From Ophiobolus disseminans (taxonomy: Eukaryota; Ascomycota; Dothideomycetes; Pleosporales; Phaeosphaeriaceae), in assembly GCA_010093685.1 (NCBI GenBank), contig MU006239.1:425193-489192 (forward strand): a stretch of DNA of 64,000 nucleotides, in the 5' to 3' direction. Below the pieces are notes generated by a model, which had not been told where the DNA came from, searched no databases, and was given only the letters and a program-made list of their open reading frames with translations. Of this stretch, positions 24,001-35,456 are shown piece after piece. Position 1 is the first letter of the stretch. Each line of letters opens with the position of its first letter. A program made the translations under genes and the position numbers.

Positions 24001-26391
24001 CTCACATTCCTGCAGAACGGGTCGTCCCTGGTGATCGTCTTGATCCGGCAGACTTTGAAGCAGGTGATCGACGTGTACAAATCGAGCACTGAGCGGACGA
24101 GGGGCATCATTTCGACCGAACACCCGGGGAACAGCGTGCTGTCGGTTTGAGAGAGAATGACGAAGAAGTACGAGACGAGGTTTCTCTGCAACCGTTAGTT
24201 CACTCGCATCCAATTTCTCGGCCGAGGAGACAACCCCGTACGCCTTCATCAGCTACCTCGACATCGTGGGAATCGACATGACCCACAGCAAGGATGTATA
24301 CAATTCTTCAAGGTGTCACAATGTTGAAGGGCGACTCAGCGCCCGTGATCGCATGGACGTCGTTGGTGTCGCGTAACAGCGTGCTGATCACCAAAACCCT
24401 CACCGGGGTGCTACTGTGTTTGCTCCTGTCAATTCCGACCTTGCATACGGCCCTTGTCAGTCAACGCCGTCGCGCATGCCCTTGAGGCTTTGCCGTCCTT
24501 CTCGATGCCCATCTGGATCTTGGGCGAGTTCCTGGAATTGACCTCGATCGTGCTGCCGACTTTGAAGTGACCAGGCAATGCTTGTTCAGTGAAGAGACTC
24601 ACCCTCAGCGCCCGGGCCGCGCCCAAGACGTCAATGGTAAGTCTTCACCCGGCAATGCATTGGGGGGTGCCAATTAACCTCTGACGCTCTGCTCTGCGCA
24701 GCTGTGATGCCGCCGGATCCATTTTCGCTCAATGTCCATCATGGCTCAAACCTGGCCAAGTCTGATATGCCCGACAGGCTCGTTTTTTTGATAGCCGTTG
24801 GTAATTCGTGATCGGGATGGGTAGGAGGCTCTGCAGCTGACATCCTGTATAGTTTCTCAGGTGTAAAACGAAGAAGATCTAGCCGTTGTGCGAAGTGAGT
24901 TAGTGGCGTAGTCAACCTTTGGCAGGTCTAACACCTTCCCGAGCCTGCACGCTAGGTGCTGGCGGAACATGCTCCCATTCTTTGTCGCTCACCGAGCAAA
25001 GTGGACTTGGAAGATTTGGAGCGGATGATTGCAATTGGCGAAGCAACTCGAATGACCGACGACGCTGAAACGAAAGATCCGGAGCGTCGCGATGTAGATG
25101 GTAAGGATACATACGATGCCCGCAACTGAAATAGGGTGGATGGGGGACCTGAACGTCGATAATAACCGGTTCGAAGATCGCGATAGTGCCGTCCAGTTGT
25201 AACAGACCTCACGTATACACAGAGTAGTCGTGATTGTGGAGCGCGCTCTGGGCGCAGATTTCGACACCGACTTTGAAGCGGTACGTTGAGCAGGTTTAGT
25301 TGCTGGCATTTGACCTCGGGTTGTCGTGTACATGGACGTTGGCGTCGTGCGGAGACAGCTGGTATTGTAGTGCATTCCCCCAACGAGCCGTTGCCGTACA
25401 CGGGTCCACTGCTGATGTTAGGGCCCCTGTCCTCATCGGCCAAGATTTGAAGACGAAACCCGTACCATCAGATGCTGTGCCAGCACCTCCCTATGCCGCC
25501 AGCAAGTGCAACATGTTGTAGCTTCCTCAGGCCTTAGCTCCGATTTGAAAGCCCCCTGTATCCTCCGGGCGTTGGCCGTCTTCTGAAGCTGGACTGAGCG
25601 GTCGGTCGAGTGGTTGTCCGTGTTCTGAGGCGGCGGCAGACATGGGGATAGATCTCTAGCGGCTGAGAGTGGGCGGTCGTTAAAGCGAAGCTGTTTCATG
25701 ACCCCGGGGCCGTCATCAGGGTGTGCAGGTCGAGACGCGTGTTATGGCTGTTCGGTGCAGCGATGAGATAGGCCGGCGTGAAGGAGATGAGATCGCGGCG
25801 GGAGTGTCAGTAGATGGAGGATTTTGACAATGGTAGTAGTGGTGGTGTGAGGCATTAGCTCGCGGTGGTGTTGGTTGGATCTGGGCTTCAGACGGTTCTA
25901 ACCTCCCGCGAAGAGCTTGCCTCGGCATTCCATCCACCTGACCCTGACACCACCTCACCACACGCCAACAATTTCCAACTTCCAACACCTCCGTCTTTGG
26001 CTTCACCGTGCGAAACATCGATTGCGCAGTACGTTTGTTTACGTTTTGTTACCTAGCCATTGGGAGCGATGGTCGTCCACCATGCACACTGCGATTACGC
26101 TGCACACCACCATCGATACTGCGAAGAGTTACACCGGTGAGCTTGAAAGCAGGCACTCGAGGACGTATTCACGAGTTGGTCTTTCTGTGAGGAAAATGTT
26201 GCGAAATGGCTCCCTTGGGAAGGCGCAGCAACAGCGCTTAGCCTCTCTCGGAGCGCCTTCTTGGGTGGCGCAGGCCTCTTGGCGGCTGCCTTCGTCGAAG
26301 TCGTTCGGCCCTAACTACTTCTGCCGCAACATCTCTCTTCTTTCTCACCTTGATCTGAGGATACCCCTTAGAGCTTCCGCGTTCATGCATC
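21028..26391. other. Gene-poor stretch with decayed minus-strand coding remnants
   Basis: Five kilobases without a convincing intact gene; frames are short and overlapping on both strands. Between about 22000 and 25700 the minus strand holds patches that look once-coding (see the pseudogene entry). I see no transposon ends, tRNA or rRNA here. 25700-26391 is the upstream region of the gene starting at 26392. Confidence 0.5.
23170..24250 (-). pseudogene. Remnant of a multi-exon gene, unknown membrane-associated protein
   Basis: Read on the minus strand, several blocks look like real protein. 24191-24005 has RNLVSYFFVILSQTDSTLF and a following hydrophobic run and ends at a GTGAGT donor. 23843-23590 has NDELAFTLTLTD, then PVILEIMSDSLVGMGLMDVF and a hydrophobic stretch. 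23360-23170 has VGRAFTKTIDDAIWPKIEI and RVDDLFIVVPETGKKMGLVT. Splice-like GTGAGT and GTGCGT sites separate them. In-frame stops (for example within the second block, near 23757, and in the third) break the gene. Family not recognised. The limits are approximate and the gene may extend from about 22000 to 25700. Confidence 0.35.
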
Positions 26392-28557
26392 ATGTCACTT
26401 TCGTGGCAGACGAGTACGACCTCGCTATTGCAAGTCGGCTTCAGCGTCGGCGACATCGCAACACTAGCGGGAGCGGGGCGGGCCATTGTTACTTGGATGA
26501 CCACAAAGTCCAAGGATGCGGCTCTTCTGGAATTTCTGGACGTCGATTCAGACACGTTGATCGAAAGGACCGGACTCGTCGATGTGACTGAACTGAAGAA
26601 TCGTTGGGGCAAGGATCTAAAGCTCTTTCTTGATGGAAAGTGTCGCAACGTCAAGGTCAAGGCCTCGACAACAACGGAGCTCAGCAAATTTTCTTGGACC
26701 CTTACACTCATTTCGGCCGCATTACATGCTTCACTCGAGCCGGGAGAGTTTCAGGAGCTCCTGACGCAGTTCACGTTGGATCTTTTCGATGATCATCCTT
26801 CCCAGGAGTATCTTCGTCATGAGTTGGAAGCCCATATTGGAGGCTGGACGTCTTTTGCGACTGTTCACAGGATACTTGATAGCGCTCGGCACGAGTGGCA
26901 GCAGCTGGCACGCAATGGAGTGCATCCCCTTGGCTGCATTCCCCGTAACGACAAGGATGAGATACTGAGGTTTCTCAAATGGTTGACCAAAGACAAATTG
27001 AGCAAGCGCTTCACGACCTCTTCGAGCGATATATTTTCCTTGGCTTTGGTGCTACAAAGAATTGGCATTGTCGACTTGCGGACACACAAGGAGGATAGTC
27101 TTTCCGAACCTGCCTTTGATGACAAACACCTCATCGTCATACTCACCGTCAAAGCCACCGAGTCCAGCTCTTCACGAGCTTCTGGCGCACGAAAGGGGAT
27201 GCCCATACCAGTTAGCCGTCCAGAAGATGTCATGCACTTTTGGCCCTATGAGCGATTTATTCATTCCAATCCATTCCAAGATCTGTTCATCAAGGGTAAG
27301 CGTCAAGCAAAACCAGTCAAGTTCAGATTCGAAGGACAAGCCGAGAACTCCTGGGCTGATGATCCCGAGTCGTCGAGAGATTTTGTCTACGAAGTCGACG
27401 ACCGGGCCGCAACTGACTTTCAGCTGACGGGCATGCTGGGCAAAGTGGCCAACCAGTTCTTCCTATATGTCACGGATGACATGAGACAGACGCTGATTGA
27501 CATCGCACGCGATACAGAATGGAGGCCCGCTGATGACGACATCAATGCTGTCATGAAAGCGATATGCGACAACAGGAAATTCCACGGCATGTTCCAGGCT
27601 TATCTTCTAGGATACTGGTATGAAGCACTCAGCACACTTGTGGATCAATCCCGCATGGAGTCAACGGAGGCCTTTGGCTCCTGGGGCTGGTGGGACCAGG
27701 ACCCGCTTGATTTGATTAGCAAGATGATCAATACTGCACATCGGGAAGGTGATTTAACAATGAGCGGTGGCGTCCGACTCTGGAGGCATGATGTGCTGAG
27801 GACCGCGGCCTACCTTCTTGCCGGAGCGCCAACAGAACTCATCCGGCGTGTCGACAGTCGTACCACTGGTATCGTTGCCAAATTATGCATCCTTTCGGCA
27901 AGCATGCTTGGCATGAGCACGTCCAAAGATCAGGCCGGCAAACTTTACCTCCTCGATATCGACGGGTCCTGCATTCCGAACCGTCAAGGTATCGTGATAC
28001 CAGGCCGCACGCCAACCAGCAGCACAAGGCCAGTCGATAATACCATGATCAAAACGCTCGATACCGAGATCTCATTGCAAGGTTGCCCGGAAGACTTCAC
28101 AGCGCACATCGAGCCAGACTGGTCCAACGACCGACAAACGAGTCTGATTTGCTACCGCAGCAAAGGCCGTGTTGTGCAACGACTGAGCCCGGTGGACTGC
28201 GACATTGAAATTGTAAACTGGGAAACCGCATTGGAGACTACACCGTCCCCACAACCAACCGGATCCCATGTGATCGACATCGATGAGCCAGAACCGCCGA
28301 AAGCGTACTTGGTCCCCATAGCCAGATTCTTTGGCGCTGAGGTCGCCACACATAATGACGGTGCGAGTCAAGCTGGCGTGCCGTTGCTCCTGCCCACGCA
28401 GAATCTGCCACGGGCAAGGACGTGTCTATTGGCCATGTATGCAACTGCGTTGGCAAGAAACGGCATGTCACCTAGAACGCCATATCAGCCTCCTCCAGCG
28501 CTCAAGCACGCGTTTGTGCTGTATGATGAACAGGCTCGACCGATAGCATTTGCTTGA
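26392..28557 (+). CDS. Hypothetical fungal protein, 721 aa
   Basis: A single uninterrupted 721-codon frame, far longer than chance, with balanced fungal codon use. The N-terminus (about residues 15-35, GFSVGDIATLAGAGRAIVTW) resembles the opening hydrophobic segment common in ascomycete orphan and STAND-type proteins, but I see no NACHT, ankyrin or kinase motif after it. Residues about 40-160 look helical, the middle is rich in Trp and acidic residues (SWGWWDQDPLDLI), and the C-terminal 100 residues are Pro-rich. No signal peptide or clear TM helix. Start: first ATG after stops in frame; a second ATG does not follow for long. It stands alone, 300 bp upstream of the aldehyde dehydrogenase gene on the same strand. 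Function unknown. Confidence 0.75.
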   Translation: MSLSWQTSTTSLLQVGFSVGDIATLAGAGRAIVTWMTTKSKDAALLEFLDVDSDTLIERTGLVDVTELKNRWGKDLKLFLDGKCRNVKVKASTTTELSKFSWTLTLISAALHASLEPGEFQELLTQFTLDLFDDHPSQEYLRHELEAHIGGWTSFATVHRILDSARHEWQQLARNGVHPLGCIPRNDKDEILRFLKWLTKDKLSKRFTTSSSDIFSLALVLQRIGIVDLRTHKEDSLSEPAFDDKHLIVILTVKATESSSSRASGARKGMPIPVSRPEDVMHFWPYERFIHSNPFQDLFIKGKRQAKPVKFRFEGQAENSWADDPESSRDFVYEVDDRAATDFQLTGMLGKVANQFFLYVTDDMRQTLIDIARDTEWRPADDDINAVMKAICDNRKFHGMFQAYLLGYWYEALSTLVDQSRMESTEAFGSWGWWDQDPLDLISKMINTAHREGDLTMSGGVRLWRHDVLRTAAYLLAGAPTELIRRVDSRTTGIVAKLCILSASMLGMSTSKDQAGKLYLLDIDGSCIPNRQGIVIPGRTPTSSTRPVDNTMIKTLDTEISLQGCPEDFTAHIEPDWSNDRQTSLICYRSKGRVVQRLSPVDCDIEIVNWETALETTPSPQPTGSHVIDIDEPEPPKAYLVPIARFFGAEVATHNDGASQAGVPLLLPTQNLPRARTCLLAMYATALARNGMSPRTPYQPPPALKHAFVLYDEQARPIAFA

Positions 28558-28853
28558 GCACTTGACTGTCCAATGCAACTGGATCCCGGTGTCGTCTCAA
28601 AGACTTTTTGTTCCTTAACGTTGCTATCGCAATAATCACGCTTCGTAACACCTACTAAGACTACTTCCAGTAACGATTATGAGCATGTATTTGTTGTGGT
28701 CTGAAATGTGCTCAGTCTCCATCTTATTTTCACCTGATATCTAATCAAACTGCGAGCCGAGGCAATCGCCGTTAGCGTGCATTTCGCGATCGTCACGCCC
28801 CATCTAACTACTCCGTCTCTGTCAAAGACTTGAACATCACAATTTGGCTAAAC
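28558..28853. promoter_or_regulatory. Intergenic region upstream of the aldehyde dehydrogenase gene
   Basis: 296 bp between two co-directional genes. AT-rich after 28600, with no defined TATA box that I can vouch for. It must carry the terminator of the first gene and the promoter of the second. Confidence 0.5.
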
Positions 28854-30465
28854 ATGGCAAGCGAATACTCCACCAGAAGCGACATCGATACTGCTGTCGC
28901 AACTTCGCGGGACACCTTTCGTGGCGGTCGTACCAAGGACGTCCGCTATCGCAAATGGCAGCTCAAACAGCTCTACTGGTTGGTAGCCGACAATCGGACG
29001 GCCTTCATCGAGGCGCTGCACAAGGACCTTGGCCGCCCAGAATTCGAGTCACGACTCAGCATCAAAGGGCTGGAAGACGACATCATTTACCACGTGAAGC
29101 ACGTCGAGCAGTGGGCCAAGGGAGAAACGCCCAAGAGTGGCTTCCTCTTCACCAAGATCGGCACCACGCATATTCGGCACGAACCACGTGGTGTGGTCTT
29201 CATTATCGGACCTTGGAACTTCCCAGACTCGCTGACACTTGCGCCACTCGCTGCGGCTATTGCTGCGGGTTGCACCGCGCTCATCAAGCCCTCGGAGCTG
29301 GCCGCGAATATTGCGGATTTGGTCGTGCGCTTGGCACCGAAGTATCTCGACTCAGACTCGTATCGCGTTGTCACCGGGGGAGCGTCAGAAACTCAGTATA
29401 TGTTGTCGCACAAGTACGATCACGTCTTCTTCACTGGATCCACGCCTGTTGCCCGGCACGTTGCTGCTGCTGCTGCGAAACACCTTACTCCCACGGTGCT
29501 CGAGCTAGGCGGACAGTGCCCAGCCATTATCACCAAGTCGGCCAACGTCGACCTCGCCGCAAAACGTATTGCAGCGGCCAAATTTATGAATGCTGGACAG
29601 ATTTGTCTCTCCGTCAATCACGTCTTTGTTGATTCAGCCGTGCATGGAGGATTTGTAAAGCGGCTACAGCACTGGAATCAACAGTTCACATCCGAGGGCG
29701 AAAATGATACAATGTGCACCATCATCAACGAGCGCAACCACGCACGACTTGAGGGCCTGCTCAACAGAACCAAGGGCAAAGTGGTGTATGGCGGAACCGG
29801 CCACGACCACAACCTGCTGAAGATGAAAACCACTGTCGTGGACAACGTCAGCATGAGCGATTCTCTTTTATCAGAAGAACTCTTTGGCCCACTACTCCCC
29901 ATCATCGAAGCAGACTACAAACGCGCAGTAGAGATCATCACTTCCATGCCACACCCTCTCGCTCTCTACATCTTCTCGCACGATCAATCTGAAATTGACT
30001 ACGGTTTGTCCCATCACATACTCCTATAAGCACATCTTCCACTAACACCACACAGTCCTCAATAACACCCTTTCTGGCGGCGTAACTATCAACGACGCCC
30101 TCCTCCACGCCGCCGTGCCTGAAGTCCCGTTCGGCGGCGTCGGAGACTCCGGCATGGGCGCGTATCACGGCAAACACGGCTTCGACACTTTTACGCATAA
30201 GCGTGTCGTGACTGGTATGCCGGATTGGCTGGATCGCTTCATGGGGTTTCGATACCCGCCGTATAATCTTGAGAATAGCAGTCCCATAACGGCCTTCCCG
30301 AAAGCGCCGTTCAAGCGTGGGGAGAGCCTTGAGGAGCAGTTGGTGGGAGGAGGTGGTTTGAAGGTATTTGGAGTGTTGGTGGTGTTGGGTGGCATTGGTG
30401 CGGTTGCGGCGTGGGTGGGAGGTGTGAATGTTGGTTGGCTGGTGGAGTGGATTGGCTTTAGGTAG
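28854..30465 (+). CDS. Fatty aldehyde dehydrogenase, ALDH3 type, membrane-anchored (519 aa)
   Basis: Oxidises long-chain aldehydes to acids with NAD+. Two exons, 28854-30003 and 30056-30465, joined across a 52-bp intron (GTTTGT...CACAG), which restores the frame as IDY|VLNNTLSGG. Motifs: PWNFP at residues 120-124, FTGST near 193, catalytic base Glu217 in LELGG, nucleophile Cys251 in AGQICLS, and PFGGVGDSGMG near the end. The C-terminus is a hydrophobic tail (LKVFGVLVVLGGIGAVAAW) like that of yeast Hfd1 and animal ALDH3A2, pointing to ER or mitochondrial outer membrane. I chose ATG 28854 over 28830 because MASEYSTR lines up with family starts. The residues after Cys251 (LSVNH) differ from the usual APDY, a mild oddity. 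Confidence 0.9.
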
Positions 30466-31392
30466 GGTGAAGTACGAATGTGGAAATAACGGTGACTTAG
30501 CGACTTCTATGCATTTAATGTATGACATCTACATATTTGGACGCCAACTAGACACTCTCTCAAGATCAGCACACCAAACCCTGGCCGCTCACTCAGCGCA
30601 TGTATGCGGGATCGCCGAGCGCCTGACAAAGTCAAACCTCATCCATCATTTGTTCCAAACGCGAGCGCAGAAAGCTAGGAGGGCTTCAGAGTTGCGCAGT
30701 TCTTGGTATCAATAGCACGAGGGTGTTAGCTGCAGGTACTGATCGATGGCTATCATCCAGCAGCATGATCTTCCAGTGAGCTCGCGGTTGGCTTTGGAGA
30801 CGTTGTATCGTCTAGCCGAACGTGGCCGAGCCTCTAACATACTCTCTTAATCGATCGTGGTATCTAACTCGCGTAAAATTCGACTGTCTGTCTCGATGAA
30901 GCTCTGCACGTTCGTCTTCATCTAGTAAATGTACCATACAGGCTCTAAGCTCGAAATCTCGTACGCTCTCTGATGTAAGCTTTACCTGTATATACCTTAA
31001 CTATCTAGAATCCGTTGATCTGAGTATCTACCTAACGAACGATATCGATCGAAGCTGGCGCTGGCCCGCAGATTACGTGCTAGCGTACACTACACTCTAA
31101 GTATGTATTTAGTTGCCTGATGCTGTATCCGGGATATGTTCGCAGCAGTCTTGAAACATAAGGTATATGTATGATAGATTTTAGTAGGTATCTACTCTCA
31201 CTTTTTTTTAATAGCAGCAATGTTAATGAAAGTGTAGAAATCCGCGATAGGCCCAGCTCTTACGGAGCTTCTTCATTGTTCTCTAAGGCATTCATGAACT
31301 GCGCTTGATTAGTTAAGCCCTGGCTCAACTATTCTCAAAGTCTGCTACAGAAACATATGTTATCATCTTGTGTCGTGCAGTTGAGTAGGTCG
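30466..31392. other. Intergenic, no gene seen
   Basis: AT-rich, mutated-looking DNA (many TpA steps) from about 30780 on. The frame at 30428-30715 overlaps the aldehyde dehydrogenase stop and has no protein-like pattern. A short T run (31204-31211) is present. No repeat borders found. Confidence 0.5.
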
Positions 31393-31554
31393 TGTCGGAT
31401 GTAGGAGACAGGGCAAATGCGAGAAGAAGGTCGTTGTATTGAGAGAGCTACATAGAGCGATTATATACACAACATGATGAGTAAGCCAGTGACTAAGAGT
31501 CACGTGGAGATGTAGTCCACATTGTACCATGTGAACTAAGGTGCCAGGCTGACA
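31393..31554 (+). repeat. Solo LTR, copy 1 (162 bp), TSD GGTCG
   Basis: Begins TGTCGGATG and ends GGCTGACA (TG...CA). Flanked by GGTCG on both sides (31388-31392 and 31555-31559). A near-identical copy (about 94%) lies in the opposite orientation at 32731-32892. Length, TG/CA ends and 5-bp TSD fit a solo LTR of an element whose internal part is not in the window. Contains a central GATTATATACACAAC stretch that could be its TATA box. Confidence 0.85.
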
Positions 31555-32730
31555 GGTCGTATAGTCTGGCTGATGATTAGCGCTTTTTAGCTTTGACTGA
31601 GCTTGCGAAGATGTTAAAAGCGGAGAGGCTGAAGTTGAGACGATATGTATTGTTCGGCTTCTCAGTTCCGCTCCGCTTTACGCTGGTGGTCACAGATCAT
31701 GAAGCTGAAAGCTTCGTTCATTTCTCCACCACTCAGTGCCGCACTTTGTTCCAGTCTTCCTATCATGACACGGAGGTGAACATGTCGCCTTTGATATGAT
31801 CACGTATCCGAAACTCGCTGGCTGCTCGGAGAGCCACTTCGAAGAGGAAAGCAGCGGAGATGAAACGATCGCAGGCTTATACGCTTCTAGACCTAGACTA
31901 AATACACCTACAACGCTAAGTGTAGCGATAATAATAGTAGTAATAACGCTATTAGCGACAATAAGCTCGCTCGCAAATACAGTATATAAAACTAGATAGA
32001 AGATTGATGGACTGTATGGTAGAGGAGTTTATGTAGTACTTTGGTACGGTGCTTGTTATTGTGTGTGCTACGGTACAGAGTAAGAGCATATGGAGATGGA
32101 AACAGGCTAAGCCCAAATAGGGTAGATAGCCAAGTACACACTCATAGGAGCAGGAACCTCAGGGCTATCGAACAAAGATAATTAGAGCGACGTATAAGGC
32201 GTCTAGCAGTCGCTCACAATACTTTTGTACAACACTAAATATTTGCAAATTAATTAAATATATGGCCTTAAAACACTAATTAAACAATCAAATACAGCGC
32301 AGCTGCTAAGCCTTCGCTAAACAAACAAATACAGCAGGCGATATTTGTTTGATTTGTTCGTTGCGGAGCCTGGCCTATCCTCTACTGTTCACTTATCTTG
32401 AAGGTCCTCGAAGCTAGCATTGGCCAGCCGCCTTGGCACGTCAAGTCTGTAGGATTTTTCGCCTCTATAGCTGTAGTATTGAGTTAATGTCCGAACACTG
32501 CCCATTGTAACGCTTATCCGACGACATTCGCGTCGATAGTCTTGCAGGGACACTTCGCGAAACCAGCAAAAATGGCTATCTATGCGCTGTTTGGCCTGCA
32601 CCGCACTGAGTGTAACAGTCGTTTAAACAACAGGTCTATTATCCGTAAATTATGTAACGTTGTAAGGACGGAAACAAGCCTGGGCACATCCACATCGCGA
32701 TGTTCGACTATTCTCTAGTGCTGTGTTGGA
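31555..32730. other. AT-rich spacer between two solo LTRs, no confident gene
   Basis: Two adjacent small frames (31593-31799 and 31796-31999) occur; the second has an acidic start and a hydrophobic tail (TLSVAIIIVVITLLATISSLA) but sits in DNA with RIP-like TpA enrichment and is probably fortuitous. 32170-32350 is very AT-rich with repeated CAAATA. I see no transposase or other recognisable product. Confidence 0.45.
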
Positions 32731-32892
32731 TGTCAGCCTAGCACCTCAGTTCACATGGTACACTGTGGACTGCATCTCCACGTGACTCTTAGTCACTGGC
32801 TTACTCATCATGTTGTGTATATAATCGCTCTATGTAGCTCTCTCAATACAACAACCTTCTTCTCACTTTTGCCCTGTCTCTCACATCCGACA
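32731..32892 (-). repeat. Solo LTR, copy 2 (162 bp), TSD TTGGA
   Basis: Reverse complement of copy 1, ends at matching positions, flanked by TTGGA at 32726-32730 and 32893-32897. Different TSDs show two independent insertions. Confidence 0.85.
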
Positions 32893-35296
32893 TTGGAGCT
32901 TGGCTAGCAGGGCGCAAAGAGTGCTTGCGATATTATCGAGCATCGATCACTAGCAAAGATGAAGATTGAAAAATCGATGTTTGTAGCGCCTGATTCAGGT
33001 TGTAACGTTGGACAAATTGCTGATTGGCGAAGGGGAGCAGCGATGCGCGCGGCTACGGCGAGGCTGGCGCGTAATGGAACGCAACCTTCAGTCCCAAGAC
33101 CGGCCTACGAGTAGTTGCGAATGATACATCATCATAATAATAATTATGATGTTGTTAGGCGATCCAACCCCAACAGGTGACCAGTCAGCACGATAGTTGA
33201 GCACGCTGAGGCGTTGGGATGAGTTTTCTGCCTGAGGCGAAGCAGACTTTGCCGCACGCCACACAACACAACCGCTGGTAAGGCAGAACGTGAAAGCAAA
33301 GAGAATATCCCCCTTAAGTCATGCTGAAAAGAAGGCACAGCAGGTGTGGAAGCGAAGAGGAAGTGTTTTCTCATATACTCTGATCAACTGGCTCCCACTT
33401 GGATTCGTAATTAAAGTTTGTGCTTAAGTGTATACACACAGTCTAGTAATTTAGTTCTCAGCGGATTGTCCTTACGCCATCCGCATTACCTTTTCTGCTT
33501 TTCTGTTCGCAAGACACATATCCACCCGCACAAAACATCCATCCAAGGACGGCAATGCTTTGCATCTGTCGTAAGAGAGGACGCCGAATTCACAACATAT
33601 CCAATATCTACACCTCCATGCTTATCGCCATTAGCAAGAAATTGGACTCCCTCCTCGACAAGTCCACTTCACCTTCGAACTCAAAGGCAATTACACCAGG
33701 CATGCCATCGACAGTATCACGTTCACAAGATCGCGCTTCAGCCAAAGGATGTGTAGAGCAAATATCAAAGACTCATGCCACTATATCCATACCCGAAGAC
33801 GCAGTCCCACCGCCCAGGAAAACACAGACTCGTCTACGCGTGCGACGACGCATCAATCGCGAGCTGCGTCAGGGAAGAGAGAACCCAAAGGAGGAGAGGA
33901 GCAACGAACCGCAGCTTCGAGATGACGGTGCGTGCTTCTCAGGAGGAGACGGCGGCTTAAAATAATTTTGGATGCCGCCGGAAGCGTCCCAGGCAATAGT
34001 TTATGGCAGTGGTACCTCTGCCACAGAGGAGTATCCACTTCGATTAGGTCTTTCACAAAACTACCCATTGTTCAACACTTCAACAGCCACCAGCCTGCAA
34101 CAGCATCATGCAGCATTTTCGTAATCCCCTCGCCACCTCCAACCAGCGCAATACCTCCATCGACATGCCACTCGACAACCACCCTCAACTCCAGCATTGT
34201 CCGCTTCTACCCCCAAGTCTTGCTGCCATTTTCCTTCTTACTTGTGGCAACTGAGGCTGCGGAAACAGGCGGGAAGCAAAAGCTCGTCAGCGATGTGGAG
34301 AGTTTGAACGCCGCGATATTCATCGATCGTTCGAAAGATGGCGAGAGGAGGGCAGGGACAAGGAAACGAAAGCGATGGAAGCCGGATGGATAAGAAAGTG
34401 ACTATGAAGGAACGTAACAACGCCGTCGTGTATAGACCGGGGCAAGTGGGCAGCATACCTCTCAACTCGCCGAAGAGGCCGATACAAAATCTAACTTCGA
34501 TAAACTTCTACCTCTCTTAAGGAATGAATCCGCAGTGTGACATGTCGCTACATCAAACCAAATGGGTCGTGATTGGGATCGTCACCAATGACACACGACA
34601 ATCTTCCAAGATAGTCCATACCCATGCATATGCAGTTAGCATTGAATGGCTTGCTGCTGCACGAAGTGGCGAATATGATCTTGGACACGGGCTGCTTGAC
34701 GGTAGGCATCGAAACAGGAGGCATCCAGCGGTCCCATATGTTCGGTAAGTTCTTGTCGCAATCAATGGGCCGCCGTCGTTTATTGCCAGGCTGGTGTCCC
34801 GGACGCGTCGCGTTGTGATGCGCAGTCTGCTGATGTCGTGGTTATTGAGGCACTGCAGAAGCGCGTGGAAGTGACCAAGGAGTGTGTGCCAACTTGATCT
34901 GCGCAGGGCAAACCCCGGCGAGTGGTGGCATAGTGTCGTGAAGAAGGGGATCATGTGTTAACCATGAGTTAGTTCATGTAAGGACTGGAATTTTGAAGCG
35001 ACTCGCGATGCAAGGACTACTCTAGCTGTGTTGCACATTTCCTCGCATCTTGCTTTCGCTATCCCGCTCTCTCGTAGCTCACGAGCATGAATCTGCACAA
35101 TCGACACCGGTATTGCAGATGACATCTCATGCGTCAGCACTTGCTGCAACCAACAGCACATGCATGTCATCAAGGCCGAGGTAAGCGTAAAAAAAGTAGC
35201 GCATTGATCTCATTCTCGTCGGGGCATGCCATCACCTCAACAGCCACCCGGCCCCGAAACACTCATTTGCATCAGACAGTTGTCGCGAGTCCATCA

Positions 35297-35456
35297 CCGA
35301 CATATCTTTCCAAGTACACCGCCGTCGTATCTTTCCAAGTACACCACCGTCGTGTCTTTCCAAGTACACCAACATATCTTTCCAAGTACACCAACATATC
35401 TTTCCAAGTACACCAACATATCTTTCCAAGTACACCAACGTATCTTTCAAAGTACG
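35297..35456. repeat. Tandem array, seven units of 22 or 25 bp
   Basis: Core ATCTTTCCAAGTACACC recurs seven times. Units 1 and 4-7 start CCGACAT, CCAACAT or CCAACGT (22 bp); units 2 and 3 start CCGCCGTCGT or CCACCGTCGT and are 3 bp longer. Because 22 is not a multiple of three, all three frames stay open through it on each strand, which explains the long spurious frames there. Confidence 0.85.

Noticed and set aside
28844..29632. 262-codon plus-strand frame overlapping the aldehyde dehydrogenase
   Set aside because: Out-of-frame shadow of the ALDH gene; all ALDH motifs are in the other frame.
31393..32892. A 1.5-kb DNA transposon with 162-bp terminal inverted repeats
   Set aside because: No duplication flanks the whole unit, while each 162-bp end has its own perfect 5-bp TSD and TG...CA termini. 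Two solo LTRs explain it fully.
35297..35456. CRISPR-like array
   Set aside because: The units abut without unique spacers, and the organism is a eukaryote. It is a plain tandem repeat.
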